From contig NZ_CP037423.1 in assembly GCF_007754155.1 (NCBI RefSeq), positions 2,232,001-2,296,000 on the forward strand: a DNA stretch of 64,000 nucleotides, written 5' to 3'. This document shows, one piece after another, positions 51,654 to 60,535 of the stretch (position 1 is the stretch's first letter; each line of letters opens with the position of its first letter). The notes below the pieces were generated by a model. The model searched no databases, was not told the DNA's origin, and worked only from the letters and a program-made list of their open reading frames with translations. The DNA comes from Stieleria neptunia. Its GTDB lineage: Bacteria > Planctomycetota > Planctomycetia > Pirellulales > Pirellulaceae. Both the position numbers and the translations under genes were made by a program.

Positions 51654-54293
51654 TTACCGGCTATGTGCGTCGGCGTCGAAAGTTTGGAATCGGAATTGGC
51701 GGCTGGCCACCACTTCGGTGACAAGATCGGCCAAACGGAATTGGTTGCTGCGGGTGTGTTCGAGAATCTCGTCGATCGTGCATCGATCGTCCGGGGTCAG
51801 TTCGCGACCGATCGCAAAGGTCAGCAGCCGCTCGGTCAGCGTCCGTGCCAGCCCTTCGACTTCGGTCTCGGCCAACATGCCGCTCAACTGAGCCCCACCG
51901 TTGAACGAGCGACCGTCGGGCAAGGCACCGCTGGCGTCGATCGGTTTGCCGCCCTCTTCGGTTCGGTATTGACCGATGGCGTCGTAGTCATCCAATCCGA
52001 ATCCCAATTGATCCATCACCCGGTGGCACGAGGCACAGGAGGGGCTTTGGCGGTGCAGTTCAAGTTGTTCACGGAGCGTCGCGTTGTCGCCGGCTGCTTT
52101 CGCATCGTCCAATTCGGGAACGCCCGCCGGTGGATCCGGGGCCTTGGTCCCCAACACGTTTTCGAGAATCCATTTTCCCCGCAACACCGGGCTGGTGCGG
52201 TTTGGTGTGCTGGTCAGCGTCAACACGCTGCCGTGGGAAAGCAATCCACGACGCGGCGTCTCGGACAGCGACACCTTTTGAAACGGTTCACCGCTAAACG
52301 TTAAACCGTAGTGCTCGGCCAGGGTTTCGTTGACGAAGGTGTAATCGGCGGTCAGAAACTCACTGATCGGCAGGTTGTTGCGCAAGATGTGCAGAAACAG
52401 CGATTCGGTTTCACGCACCATCGACGACTTCAGGTCCTGGTCAAACGTGGGAAAACGTTTGCCATCGGCTTCGTGCTCCGCCAGATTTCTCAACCCCAGC
52501 CACTGGGCGGCAAAGTCCGTTGCCAGTGCATCGGCCTTTTCATCCGACAGCATCCGACCGACGTGACCCCGCAAGCGTTCCAGGTCCAACTCGTTGCGAT
52601 CGGCTTGATCCAACAGGGTTTGATCCGGCGTGCTGCTCCACAGAAAGTACGACAACCGGGTTGCCAGTTGGTGCGGCGACAGCGGGATGTCACCGAAAGA
52701 ATTGGGTTCGCTCTCCGGCGACGGCGTCTCGACACGGAACAAGAATCGCGGACTGACCAGAATCGCCGACAATGCGATTTGCGTTGCCCGGTGAAACGAT
52801 GCACCTTCCTTGACCGACTGCTCGACCAACTGGGCATAGGGCCGCACCTCGTCTTCGGTCACCGGGCCGCGGAAGACTTGTTCCATCAAGGGCTGCAAGT
52901 TCTTCATCGCCGTCTTGGCGACGTCGCTGTACCGATCGCGTTTCTTTGGCGCGACGTGGCGAACGCGAACGATTTGGAATTGTTTGGGCGGATACGCGTC
53001 CCGCGGATGCTCTCTCGGACCGCTCACGCGAAACGAACGGAACATGAACGGATAGGTTTCCGCATCGATATTCCTATCCACCGAAACCGGCTTGCCGCGT
53101 CTGGCGAGAATCGACTTGACGCGTTCCGGGTCCAGCGTCGTGACGGATTCAAATTTTGTTTCACCGACGACCAAATCGCGGTCGTCCAACACGGGCACGA
53201 AAATCAGCCGGTGTTTGCCTCGGGTCAATTCGATCGTCTCTTGCATCGAATCCGCTCCGCCCCCGCCGCCGAAATAGTCCAACTCGTCACTCGCCAACAG
53301 TTTTCCTTGCTCGTCGCAGATCGCAACCTTGGCCGCACCGTCTGACTTGGACGTCATCCCGCCACGGACGTCGATGCGGTATTGGCCGTCGAACGGTGCG
53401 TCCAAGTCGATCCAGGCAAAACTATCGCGGTCGACAAACCGGCCATAGAAACTGCCGATTTTCGGATCGCCATAAATCGGCAACTGGTCGCCGGTCAACT
53501 CGAGACGTAGTTCGGGCAAGTCCGCCGGATCGACCATCACGTTCTGGGAAACAAACTCGGCCGCTTCGATCAGTTTTTCGATCAACATCGGGCTCAGCGA
53601 AAGCACGTCGCCGTTGTTATCAAATCCCGCGCCGACCTCGTCGGACGGGAACCGGTCCGCCGGTCGCAGATCGAGCCCAAACAGGTCGCGGATGGTGTTG
53701 TTGTACTCGCTGCGATTGAGCCGCCGAACGGTGACCTTGCCCGCACGCGGGGTCAGATCACAGGTCGACGAATACATCGTCGCCTCGAGCGCCGACACCA
53801 ATGATTTTCGTTCTTCGATCTCCGGTGTGTCGTAGTCCTCCGGCGGCATCGCGCCGAACCGGACCATCTCCAGCACCCGTTTCACCTCCGCCGTGGTCAG
53901 GTCACTGAGCGTTTCAAACGGACTGAGATCCAGGCCGCCTTCCTGCACGTCTTCATTGTGACAATCGACGCAATACGCCTGCATCAACGGCAATCCGGTC
54001 GCTTGCCAATGCGCCAGCGCGTCCGTCGCCGCTGTGTCCGATGACGGCGCCGGTTCCGATGACGGCGCCGGTTCCGATGACGGCGCCGGTTCCGATGACG
54101 GCGCCGGTTCCGCTGTTTGCTTTGCGTCCGCGGGTGGGGCTGCGACGGCACTCTGTCCGCCGGCCCATCGCAAGCCGAGCCCTACGAGGAGGACGACCGT
54201 CAAGCTTAGACGTGCAGCCAATCGAACGTGGGACGAGAACCCGCAGTCGGGCTGCACGGCAAACGGTCGTATTACGATCTGTTGATCGAACAC
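51654..54293 (-). CDS. Exported planctomycete cytochrome with DUF1587/1592/1588/1585-type domains
   Basis: 879 residues. A signal or anchor segment at about 23-51 is followed by a repeat linker (SSEPAP units), then a cytochrome-like module with LMQAYCVDCHNEDVQEGG (CxxCH), DUF1587 (VRRLNRSEYNNTIRDLFGLD), a carbohydrate-binding-like region, DUF1592 (RLSYFLWSSTPDQTLLDQAD), DUF1588 (RRGLLSHGSVLTLTSTPNRT with SPVLRGKWILENVLG) and DUF1585 (LTERLLTFAIGRELTPDDR). This order is standard for the family. Haem binding is predicted from CxxCH only. With the DUF1552 gene it forms the second cytochrome-type operon of this window, built from a different family pair than the one at 31.7-34.8 kb. Confidence 0.93.
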   Translation of the reverse strand: MFDQQIVIRPFAVQPDCGFSSHVRLAARLSLTVVLLVGLGLRWAGGQSAVAAPPADAKQTAEPAPSSEPAPSSEPAPSSEPAPSSDTAATDALAHWQATGLPLMQAYCVDCHNEDVQEGGLDLSPFETLSDLTTAEVKRVLEMVRFGAMPPEDYDTPEIEERKSLVSALEATMYSSTCDLTPRAGKVTVRRLNRSEYNNTIRDLFGLDLRPADRFPSDEVGAGFDNNGDVLSLSPMLIEKLIEAAEFVSQNVMVDPADLPELRLELTGDQLPIYGDPKIGSFYGRFVDRDSFAWIDLDAPFDGQYRIDVRGGMTSKSDGAAKVAICDEQGKLLASDELDYFGGGGGADSMQETIELTRGKHRLIFVPVLDDRDLVVGETKFESVTTLDPERVKSILARRGKPVSVDRNIDAETYPFMFRSFRVSGPREHPRDAYPPKQFQIVRVRHVAPKKRDRYSDVAKTAMKNLQPLMEQVFRGPVTEDEVRPYAQLVEQSVKEGASFHRATQIALSAILVSPRFLFRVETPSPESEPNSFGDIPLSPHQLATRLSYFLWSSTPDQTLLDQADRNELDLERLRGHVGRMLSDEKADALATDFAAQWLGLRNLAEHEADGKRFPTFDQDLKSSMVRETESLFLHILRNNLPISEFLTADYTFVNETLAEHYGLTFSGEPFQKVSLSETPRRGLLSHGSVLTLTSTPNRTSPVLRGKWILENVLGTKAPDPPAGVPELDDAKAAGDNATLREQLELHRQSPSCASCHRVMDQLGFGLDDYDAIGQYRTEEGGKPIDASGALPDGRSFNGGAQLSGMLAETEVEGLARTLTERLLTFAIGRELTPDDRCTIDEILEHTRSNQFRLADLVTEVVASRQFRFQTFDADAHSR
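54037..54108. repeat. 18-bp in-frame tandem repeat in the DUF1592 gene
   Basis: Four copies of TCCGATGACGGCGCCGGT encode repeated SSEPAP in the linker after the signal segment. In-frame copy-number changes would lengthen or shorten the linker without breaking the protein. Confidence 0.95.
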
Positions 54294-54937
54294 GGAAAAA
54301 CCATCGGGTAGGAAAGGCGGGACCGGAACGGGAAGCCATCAACGGGGGGCTGCCGAACACGACGCATGCGAAGTGTTCAAATTCCGGGGAATGGAGGGGC
54401 AGTTCATTGTAGGAATTTGGCCACCCATTTCCAGACAAATCGGGACGACTGCGGGAAATTGGGTGGGAGAACCGAGGCCGCGCCGTTCAAGCAGCAAAGT
54501 TTGCCGCACCCAAACGGCAAAGCAGTGAATCGTTGACCACCCATTTGTACGAAGTTTTGAACGGCAGGGCGCGAGCCGAGTCGCCCCGGGACGTCGATTC
54601 TTTTGTTGCAGGATTTTGCAACACATTTAGATTCTCTCCCGCGGGACGTCGATTCTTTTACTGCAGGATTTGGCAACCGATTTAGATTCTCTCCCTCTGG
54701 GAGAGACGGCGTTTGCGCAGCAAGCAAACGCCAGAGAGGGCCGGCGCCCCGAAAGGCTTTGCGACTTCCGCGACGATCGATGTGGGCTGCAAAACCGATC
54801 ACCAGCCCTTCTCCCCCACAAATCGACAAGCAAGCTTGTCACGATTTGTGGGGGAGAAGGGAGCCATGAATCTTGCAGTAGTAAAAGTGCCGTCTCCTGG
54901 CAGAGACGGCATGGCGAACCGTTGGCGAGCTTCGCCG
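54294..54937. other. Gap filled by dispersed repeat DNA
   Basis: No gene is supported. 54594-54780 is a partial copy of the dispersed repeat. Around 54809-54860 there is an imperfect inverted repeat built of TTCTCCCCCACAAAT and ATTTGTGGGGGAGAA. Frames crossing it are repeat sequence. Confidence 0.6.
54594..54780 (+). repeat. Dispersed repeat, partial copy
   Basis: GGACGTCGATTCTTTT with CTGCAGGATTTGGCAAC occurs twice (from about 54590 and 54645), then CTCTGGGAGAGACGGCGTTT leads into the GGCGTTTGC/GCAAACGCC hairpin and AGAGAGGGCCGGCG. These match parts of the copies at 8120-8640 and 39709-41665 but the GGTTTTTTGAGG block is missing. Confidence 0.8.
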
Positions 54938-55357
54938 CTAGGCCTGGTCCAAATGTGCGGCCAGGTCCAAGAATTTCGCGGGCAGTTTTTTGGGACGGCC
55001 GTCAGCGCCCACACAGGCGATCGTCGAGTCGGCCGAGGCGATCAGCGTCTGGTCCCGAAAGACGTCATAGTGGTGCCGCAAGCGGACCTTTCGAATCTCG
55101 GTCACCACGACGTCCAGTCGCAACCAGTCATCGAACTCGGCAGCGGCGTGGTATTGGACATTCATTTCGGTGACGACCAGCAGCCGACCGGAATCTTCGA
55201 CATCTTTGTAACGCACCCCGCCGGCGCGAAGCATTTCGACCCGGGCGTCTTCAAAGAAGTTCAGGTAATTGGAATGGTGCACGCGTCGCTGGCCATCGGT
55301 CTGGTGGTAGGCGACACGAAATTCATGAGAGTAATGAAGGAGAGTGTCTGCGGGCAT
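54938..55357 (-). CDS. YbgC/4HBT-type acyl-CoA thioesterase
   Basis: Hot-dog-fold thioesterase, 139 residues. The active-site motif reads TDGQRRVHHSNYLNFFEDAR with Asp21, aligned exactly with the TDxxGVVYHxxY of YbgC and 4-hydroxybenzoyl-CoA thioesterases; the Gly-Val-Val-Tyr part is altered to RRVH, so specificity may differ, but the catalytic Asp is kept. The remainder (VVTEMNVQYHAAAEFDDWL, RKVRLRHHYDVFRD) is ordinary. YbgC in proteobacteria is linked to the Tol-Pal locus; no such neighbours occur here. It is divergent from the NHL-type gene at 55554. Confidence 0.9.
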   Translation of the reverse strand: MPADTLLHYSHEFRVAYHQTDGQRRVHHSNYLNFFEDARVEMLRAGGVRYKDVEDSGRLLVVTEMNVQYHAAAEFDDWLRLDVVVTEIRKVRLRHHYDVFRDQTLIASADSTIACVGADGRPKKLPAKFLDLAAHLDQA

Positions 55358-55553
55358 CCTGGCGTTTGTGTTGGGGGACGGCCAGGATTGGTCCTGGCAA
55401 GTTCTGGCGGAGTTCGGCTGCGTCGCATCTTATACCCGATCGGCCGTGAACCGTCCCGCCGCCCTGTCCCCGCTGGGCCCAGCTACAATGTCGTGTGGCA
55501 ATTCCCCTGCCATCCCTTCTTTTCACCGGCCCCCCTCACCGACATCCAGCATC

Positions 55554-56552
55554 ATGAACCGAATTCTCCCGTTCGTTGCGTTTTCGATTGCGTTTGTTTT
55601 CGCCCTGCCCGCGTGGTCCGCCGATCCCGTTCGGATGGGATGTGGCGACATGACCTTTGACACGGTGCCCGGTTGGGGGCTGCGAGCCGACGGGAACTCG
55701 CCGCTGGGGTCGACCCATGGTGGCGTCGTCGTCGACCGGGCGGGAAACATTTACACCAGCGCCCAGGCCGGCGTGTTTGTGTTTTCCCCCGAGGGCGCCG
55801 TGATCCACACCTACTTGGGGCCCGAGTACGCGAACATTCACGACATGGAAATTCGCCAGGAAGACGGTGAAGAGTACATCTATGGGGCCCGGAACAAGGA
55901 CGCCGAGGGGATCAAATTTCGGGTCCGCGGCGGTGACATCGTCCTCAAGCTGCCGTTCCCGCAAGAGTCGGGGTTGGACCTGAAGAAATTCAGTCCGACC
56001 GCGATCACCGTGGCCGCAAATGGCGACATCTATCTGTCGGACGGCTACGCCAGCAACAACATCTTCGTGTTCGACAAAACGGGGGCGTATTTGCGTCACT
56101 TCGGCACAAAAGGCAACGGTTTGAAAGAGTTCAACACCGCGCACGGGATGACGCTGGACACGCGCTACCAACCCAACCGCCTGTTGATCTGTGATCGCAA
56201 TCACCAGCCCAAGGGCCGCTTGCTGCATTATGACTTGGACGGAAACTTCATCGAAGAAGTCATCACCGGGTTGGGAATGCCGACGTCGGTGGCGATCCAT
56301 GGCGACTATGTGTCGGTGCCGGATCTGCACGGACGCCTGGTGATCCTGAACAAAACCAACACGATCATCGCCGTACTGGGGAACAACCCCGATCCCGCCA
56401 AGGGGCGCAGTTTTAACATCCCCCAGGCCGATTGGGTCGAAGGTGTGTTCAGCGGAACCCACGGTTCCTATTGGGACAAGGATGGAAACCTGTACGTCCA
56501 GGATTGGAACGTTTCGGGGCGGCTGATGAAGCTGGTTCGGGTCAGGGAGTAG
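55554..56552 (+). CDS. Exported six-bladed beta-propeller (NHL/SMP-30-like) protein
   Basis: 332 residues from ATG 55554, directly followed by a signal peptide (NRILPFVAFSIAFVFALPAWS). An extension to 55344 overlaps the divergent thioesterase and has no homology. Propeller repeats are seen as STHGGVVVDRAGNIYTSAQA, SPTAITVAANGDIYLSDGY, FGTKGNGLKEFNTAHGMTLD, and YWDKDGNLYVQDWN, the NHL-type pattern of G-x-D-x-x-G-N-x-Y. Such proteins bind ligands or act as lactonase-like enzymes; no catalytic set is recognisable. Role unknown. It is a monocistron, with GC-rich tandem repeats behind it. Confidence 0.85.
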   Translation: MNRILPFVAFSIAFVFALPAWSADPVRMGCGDMTFDTVPGWGLRADGNSPLGSTHGGVVVDRAGNIYTSAQAGVFVFSPEGAVIHTYLGPEYANIHDMEIRQEDGEEYIYGARNKDAEGIKFRVRGGDIVLKLPFPQESGLDLKKFSPTAITVAANGDIYLSDGYASNNIFVFDKTGAYLRHFGTKGNGLKEFNTAHGMTLDTRYQPNRLLICDRNHQPKGRLLHYDLDGNFIEEVITGLGMPTSVAIHGDYVSVPDLHGRLVILNKTNTIIAVLGNNPDPAKGRSFNIPQADWVEGVFSGTHGSYWDKDGNLYVQDWNVSGRLMKLVRVRE

Positions 56553-56582
56553 GTCGGGGCCGCCCACGGCGAGGGGCCGGCT

Positions 56583-56634
56583 CAGTCTCTCGCGCCGAGG
56601 GCCGGCGAGTCTCTCGCGCCGAGGGCCGGCGAGT
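56583..56634. repeat. 24-bp tandem repeat, just over two copies
   Basis: AGTCTCTCGCGCCGAGGGCC and its context repeat at 56583-56606 and 56607-56630, with a partial third. It lies between the propeller gene and the ACT gene; frames crossing it are not used. Confidence 0.85.
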
Positions 56635-56743
56635 CAGGGGCCTGCGTGTCAAGACGAATCGCCGAATTGACCTGCGAGACGGGAAACGCGTACACTACGT
56701 CGATTGCAACGCGAACGAAGGCTGCATTCACGACGAGGCTGTG

Positions 56744-57253
56744 ATGGAATCTGACGACGGAAGTGGTGCGGCAACCAAGTTCGATACGATGCGGGGTCGC
56801 AATTATCCGGCACTCCGCCAATTCACCATCTTCTTGGAAAACCGCGTGGGACAACTCTTGGAAGTGGTCCGGCGGTTTGAAGGGACGGGAATCCGCATTT
56901 GCGCCTTGTCGATCAACGACGCCGCCGAATGTGCGTTCGTACGGTTCCTCGTCAACGATGCCGACCGCGGTCGAGAAATCCTCGAACGGAGCGGATTGGC
57001 GTTGATCGAAACCGATTTGATCGGCGTCCAGCTGCCCGAGGGGCCACAACCGCTGCTCCGCGTTTGCACCGCGTTGCTACAGGCCGAGCTGAACATCATC
57101 CAGACGTATCCACTGATCGTCCGACCGCTCGGCAAGCCGGCAGTGGCGATCATGGTGGAAAATATCGAAATGGCGATGGAGACGTTGATCGAGAAAGGGT
57201 TCACGATCATCACCGAAGGTGACTTGGACGACAATCCGACCATCGATCAATAG
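56744..57253 (+). CDS. Protein with two ACT-like domains
   Basis: 169 residues from ATG 56744; ATG 56789 (MRGRNYPALRQF) is a possible later start. First ACT: RQFTIFLENRVGQLLEVVRR with GTGIRICALSINDAAECA. Second: PLLRVCTALLQAELNIIQTY with VAIMVENIEMAMETLIEKGF, the beta-alpha-beta-beta pattern of ligand-binding regulatory domains. No catalytic domain is attached; stand-alone ACT proteins usually sense amino acids or regulate a partner enzyme. The extension back to 56432 crosses tandem repeats and the end of the propeller gene and is rejected. It is convergent with csrA. Confidence 0.85.
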   Translation: MESDDGSGAATKFDTMRGRNYPALRQFTIFLENRVGQLLEVVRRFEGTGIRICALSINDAAECAFVRFLVNDADRGREILERSGLALIETDLIGVQLPEGPQPLLRVCTALLQAELNIIQTYPLIVRPLGKPAVAIMVENIEMAMETLIEKGFTIITEGDLDDNPTIDQ

Positions 57254-57260
57254 TGGTCTG

Positions 57261-57317
57261 CACAGGCAGCCGCCGGTGGCACAGGCAGTCGCCGATGGCA
57301 CAGGCAGTCGCCGGTGG
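57261..57317. repeat. 19-bp tandem repeat, three copies
   Basis: CACAGGCAGTCGCCGGTGG at 57261, 57280 and 57299 with one or two differences, followed by the hairpin-like GCCGCGGTAGCCGCG. It lies between the convergent ACT gene and csrA and may be part of their termination region. Confidence 0.9.
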
Positions 57318-57346
57318 CGCCGCGGTAGCCGCGACTGGCCGGGTGT

Positions 57347-57571
57347 CTAATCGCGAGGCGGTTTGACGTCTTTGGTCGCGGCGGCACTTGTCTGTGACGA
57401 GCGTCGATTTTCACGTTGGATCGCGTCGTAGACTTCTTGTCGGTGAACCGGGATCGACTGTGGGGCTTCGATACCCAAGCGAACTTTATCGCCGCGGATA
57501 TCGACAATCGTGACAACGACATCGTCGCCAATCATGATGCTTTCGTCGCGGTGTCGGGATAGGACCAGCAT
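57347..57571 (-). CDS. csrA: Carbon storage regulator CsrA
   Basis: RNA-binding translational regulator, 74 residues. The full CsrA pattern is present: LVLSRHRDESIMIGDDVVVT, then VRLGIEAPQSIPVHRQEVYD, including the Arg of the VHR that contacts GGA in RNA. The C-terminal tail (SSQTSAAATKDVKPPRD) is longer than in E. coli. It follows fliW on the same strand after 303 bases, an arrangement known from Bacillus where FliW sequesters CsrA until flagellin accumulates. Its targets, probably flagellin mRNA, are outside the window. Confidence 0.97.
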   Translation of the reverse strand: MLVLSRHRDESIMIGDDVVVTIVDIRGDKVRLGIEAPQSIPVHRQEVYDAIQRENRRSSQTSAAATKDVKPPRD

Positions 57572-57874
57572 ATTGGCCTCGACATCATTGAATTCTAAAG
57601 GAAACAGAAGGAGGTTACGTCAACGGTTGAGCCACCCGAGTCGGCACCGCTCTTCGATCGCGATCAAATCACGACGGAGAGAGATTTCCATGGACTGGAT
57701 AGGGTGATTCAAGATCAGCAGGCCCGTCGCGTCATGCGGGCGTGCCTCCTGACAACCTGTTCATCGGCGCAGCGGTCCCGGCATTTGACAACGTTCTGAG
57801 GAAGTCGGCGCATGCCGGTCATGCCGATTCATCGCGCACGCCGGGTTGGAACGAAATTCCCAATGCGATGGGCG
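57572..57874. other. Gap between fliW and csrA
   Basis: 303 bases without a gene that I can support. It contains GAAGGAGGTTACG on the plus strand (57602-57616), with no start codon in a sensible place. The csrA promoter may lie here. Confidence 0.4.
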
Positions 57875-58399
57875 TCAGGCGGCCCGATTGATCTGCCCGA
57901 TCAGACTGGACGACGTCGCCGCGGCAACCGCATCGGCCGCCGTGGACGCGTCGCACGTCGACGGCACCACCAGGCGATCGGACTGCAACGACGAGACGCC
58001 TTGTTGCAGCGGATGGTCGTTGTCGGTAATCACTTGGCAACCCAGTCGACGGCTCAGATTCAACAGAATCGGCGAGCGCAGGTTGGTCGTCAGTTTCCCA
58101 CTGTTTCCCGAAATCGTCGTCAACACGTACAGCTCCGTGCCCGGTCGCATGTGCAATCCGGCCAACTCCCGACGCGATACCTGGACGCGATAGTCCGGAA
58201 AGAACGCCCGGGGGCTGATCAGGGGCAGTGCCCGGTCCCCACGTGACGCCGATTGCAACCACGCGACAGCCGGATTCTCCGAATCAGGAAGCAATGCCCA
58301 ATCACGCAGTGTTTCCATCCCGATCAGTCCTGCGGGAAAAAGAAGAAGCTGGTCTTGATCGACAGTAATGTTGCCAAAACGCTGAGTTTCGATCCGCAT
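57875..58399 (-). CDS. fliW: Flagellar assembly factor FliW
   Basis: 174 residues. The FliW fold is recognisable: the opening [20 protein letters not shown], then [38 protein letters not shown], and [35 protein letters not shown]. FliW binds flagellin and CsrA and so couples filament export to flagellin translation. The C-terminal tail ([17 protein letters not shown] onward) is longer than the typical 130-150 residues. With csrA downstream on the same strand it forms the usual regulatory pair. No other flagellar gene is in this window. Confidence 0.94.
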   Translation of the reverse strand: MRIETQRFGNITVDQDQLLLFPAGLIGMETLRDWALLPDSENPAVAWLQSASRGDRALPLISPRAFFPDYRVQVSRRELAGLHMRPGTELYVLTTISGNSGKLTTNLRSPILLNLSRRLGCQVITDNDHPLQQGVSSLQSDRLVVPSTCDASTAADAVAAATSSSLIGQINRAA

Positions 58400-58546
58400 C
58401 GGAATGGCTCGGTGGCGCTAGAGAGATTGGGTGTGCCTACACTATCGTTATCGGCGGAGTCCTTTTCGAAATCGACAAAATCAGACAAGAACTCCGAATC
58501 GGTGCCGGCCGGGCACAAAAACCAAGGTTTTCCCGCAGAGCGATAG

Positions 58547-59179
58547 ATGATCCTAATCGGTACGATGAACCTGACTCGGACGCGCCAGTCGGGGCAGTTT
58601 TATTGCCCCACCTGCCGCTGCGCCCAAGAGTATCGTTTGCGGTCACGACGGCCGTTTCTGACGCTGTACTTCATTCCCGTTGTGCCGATCGGTGCCGCCG
58701 AATGGTTTGTCGATTGCCGCGGCTGTCGCGACAAGTGGGATCCGACCGTGCTGCAGATGGACCAACGCGAACACGAACAGGTTCAGGCCGAACAATTCCA
58801 ACGCGAAGCGCTCCGCAGTGCCGTCCTGGTGGTCTTGGCCGACGACCAGATCAGCGGCACCGAGGTCAAGGTGCTCCAGCAGATCGCCCAGCAGCTGCTC
58901 GGCCGTGCGATCGACCGAGAAGAACTGGGCGAACTGTGCTCGATCGCACAACAGAACAAGATTCGCGCGGCCAACTATGTGATGACGGTTTCCCGACGGT
59001 GGAGCGAAGCACAAAAGTCCGAGGCGCTCCAGGCGATGTTCTTGGCCGCCACCGCGGAAGGTAAGATGGAAGGTGCATCGCTCAAGGTCATGACCCAGAT
59101 GCGTGACATCCTGGACTTGACCGAACAAGAATATCAAGCGGCGATCGAAGCCGCTTTACAAAGAGAACTGGTCGAATGA
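58547..59179 (+). CDS. Zinc-ribbon and TerB-like domain protein
   Basis: 210 residues. The N-terminal zinc ribbon has FYCPTCRCAQEY and VDCRGCRDKW (two CxxC knuckles) with a hydrophobic FLTLYFIPVVPIGAAEWF between, as in the small zinc-ribbon_15 family. The C-terminal half, about 85-205, is all-helical with AVLVVLADDQISGTEVKVLQ and AMFLAATAEGKMEGASLKVM, which resemble the acidic EF-like pattern of TerB/DUF533 folds. The likely role is in envelope or metal-stress biology; unproven. Its stop overlaps the next start (ATGA), so it is translationally coupled to the methyltransferase-like gene. Confidence 0.78.
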   Translation: MILIGTMNLTRTRQSGQFYCPTCRCAQEYRLRSRRPFLTLYFIPVVPIGAAEWFVDCRGCRDKWDPTVLQMDQREHEQVQAEQFQREALRSAVLVVLADDQISGTEVKVLQQIAQQLLGRAIDREELGELCSIAQQNKIRAANYVMTVSRRWSEAQKSEALQAMFLAATAEGKMEGASLKVMTQMRDILDLTEQEYQAAIEAALQRELVE

Positions 59180-60027
59180 ACGCTCTCGTTTTCCCGCGGA
59201 CGCCCCGCGCCTTCGGCGGCCGGCGAAATCTGATTCAGACCGTGGCGGCCATCACGCTGCTGGGTTGCCTGGGGTGCCCGGCATCCAATCGCAACGATCT
59301 CGATTACTCCTACGATGTCGAACAGTACGTCGTGCTGCCCGACCTGGACGCGATCGACGGCCAACCGCTGGTTCAATTTGAAAGTGTTTTCTGGGAACCC
59401 GATGACACCACGTCGCTGCGAAAGATGATTGTCGAGGACCAGATCGCCGCCGGGCGTAGCGTGTTGGAAATCGGCACCGGAACCGGCCTGCTGTCGTTGT
59501 TGTGCCTGGCCAACGGAGCCCAGGAGGTGGTGGCCACCGACATCAATCCCGCGGCCGTCGCCAACGCCCGCTACAATGTGGCGATGCATCAATTGGACGA
59601 ATCGTTCGACGTCCGGCAGGTCTCGCCTGCGGATCCGGGCGCCTATGCGGTGCTGAAACCGGACGAACGATTTGATTTAATTGTGTCCAATCCGCCGTGG
59701 GAGGACGGCAAGGTCGCTGCACCGTCCGATCATGCCTTTTACGACCCCGGTTTCGCGCTGATGGATTCGCTGCTGGCCGGGCTGCCAAAACATCTCAACC
59801 CGGGCGGACGCTGTCTTTTGGCATACGGTCATGCCCCCGCAATCACGCGTCTGTTATCCGAGGCCGATGCACTGGGGTACCAAACCAAGGTCCTGGATGA
59901 CCGAGCGGTTGATCAGTTGCCGCTCGATTTCCTGCCGGGCATGTTGATCGAAGTGCGTTTGGGGCGTAATCAAATCCCCAAAGTTGACGCTAGCAGTGGT
60001 GATCCACCTGCAACGGATCTCCGTTAG
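59176..60027 (+). CDS. Methyltransferase-like protein with a lipoprotein signal
   Basis: 283 residues. N-terminus has a basic region, the hydrophobic TVAAITLLGCLGCPASN, and a lipobox LLGC or CLGC (Cys31 or Cys34), pointing to export and lipid anchoring. The rest is a Rossmann methyltransferase: SAM motif I LEIGTGTG (97-104), acidic motif II VATDIN, and motif IV SNPPW (171-175), as in HemK/RsmC-type N-methyltransferases that act on Gln or purines. SAM is not expected outside the cytoplasm, so either the signal is not used, the start is wrong (no nearer ATG before residue 84), or it is a repurposed fold. It is translationally coupled to the upstream zinc-ribbon gene. Confidence 0.75.
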   Translation: MNALVFPRTPRAFGGRRNLIQTVAAITLLGCLGCPASNRNDLDYSYDVEQYVVLPDLDAIDGQPLVQFESVFWEPDDTTSLRKMIVEDQIAAGRSVLEIGTGTGLLSLLCLANGAQEVVATDINPAAVANARYNVAMHQLDESFDVRQVSPADPGAYAVLKPDERFDLIVSNPPWEDGKVAAPSDHAFYDPGFALMDSLLAGLPKHLNPGGRCLLAYGHAPAITRLLSEADALGYQTKVLDDRAVDQLPLDFLPGMLIEVRLGRNQIPKVDASSGDPPATDLR

Positions 60028-60177
60028 TGGGTTACCGCAAAAAACTTGCGATCAGCGGCTCGCAGCCATTACCATGGTGTGAGCGGCGGATCAAAAGTGT
60101 TGTCATTTTTAATTCGTTGAACACTCTCGCAAGAGCGTGACCGCTTTCTTCGAACGTAACGCGAGTCGGAATCGCCC

Positions 60178-60528
60178 ATGATCCACTACACCTGTGATCG
60201 CTGCAAACGCACGATCGATCCGGAAACGGAACCAAGGTTTGTCGTCGAGATCGATGTTCGTATGGCCAATGTGATTGAGCCAAACAGTGACCAGGGTGAC
60301 GACCTGGATCAACTCGCTGAACTGCACGATCAATTGCAGCGAGAACTCAATGCCGAGCTCGGCATGTGCCTGCACGACACGCTCGACGAAATCGACGACG
60401 TCGTGTGCGGACGGGACATCGATGAGGGTCCCGAACAATATGACCTTTGCGAACAATGCTACGAGGCGTTCGCCAGCAACCCGCTCGGTCGCGAAACCAC
60501 CGTCGGCTACGGCTTCAGCAACAACTGA
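60178..60528 (+). CDS. Small zinc-ribbon protein of unknown function
   Basis: 116 residues. Starts with IHYTCDRCKRTIDPETEPRF (CxxC) and ends with DLCEQCYEAFASNP (CxxC), so a zinc ribbon split by an acidic helical middle (DQGDDLDQLAELHDQLQREL). This pattern is common to small planctomycete proteins but I cannot name a function. It lies 150 bases after the methyltransferase-like gene on the same strand and is convergent with the transporter gene seven bases away. No membrane segment or signal. Confidence 0.75.
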   Translation: MIHYTCDRCKRTIDPETEPRFVVEIDVRMANVIEPNSDQGDDLDQLAELHDQLQRELNAELGMCLHDTLDEIDDVVCGRDIDEGPEQYDLCEQCYEAFASNPLGRETTVGYGFSNN

Positions 60529-60535
60529 AGCCATC

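Noticed and set aside
57572..57874. Small regulatory RNA for CsrA
   Set aside because: Only one or two GGA motifs and no convincing hairpin series in the gap.
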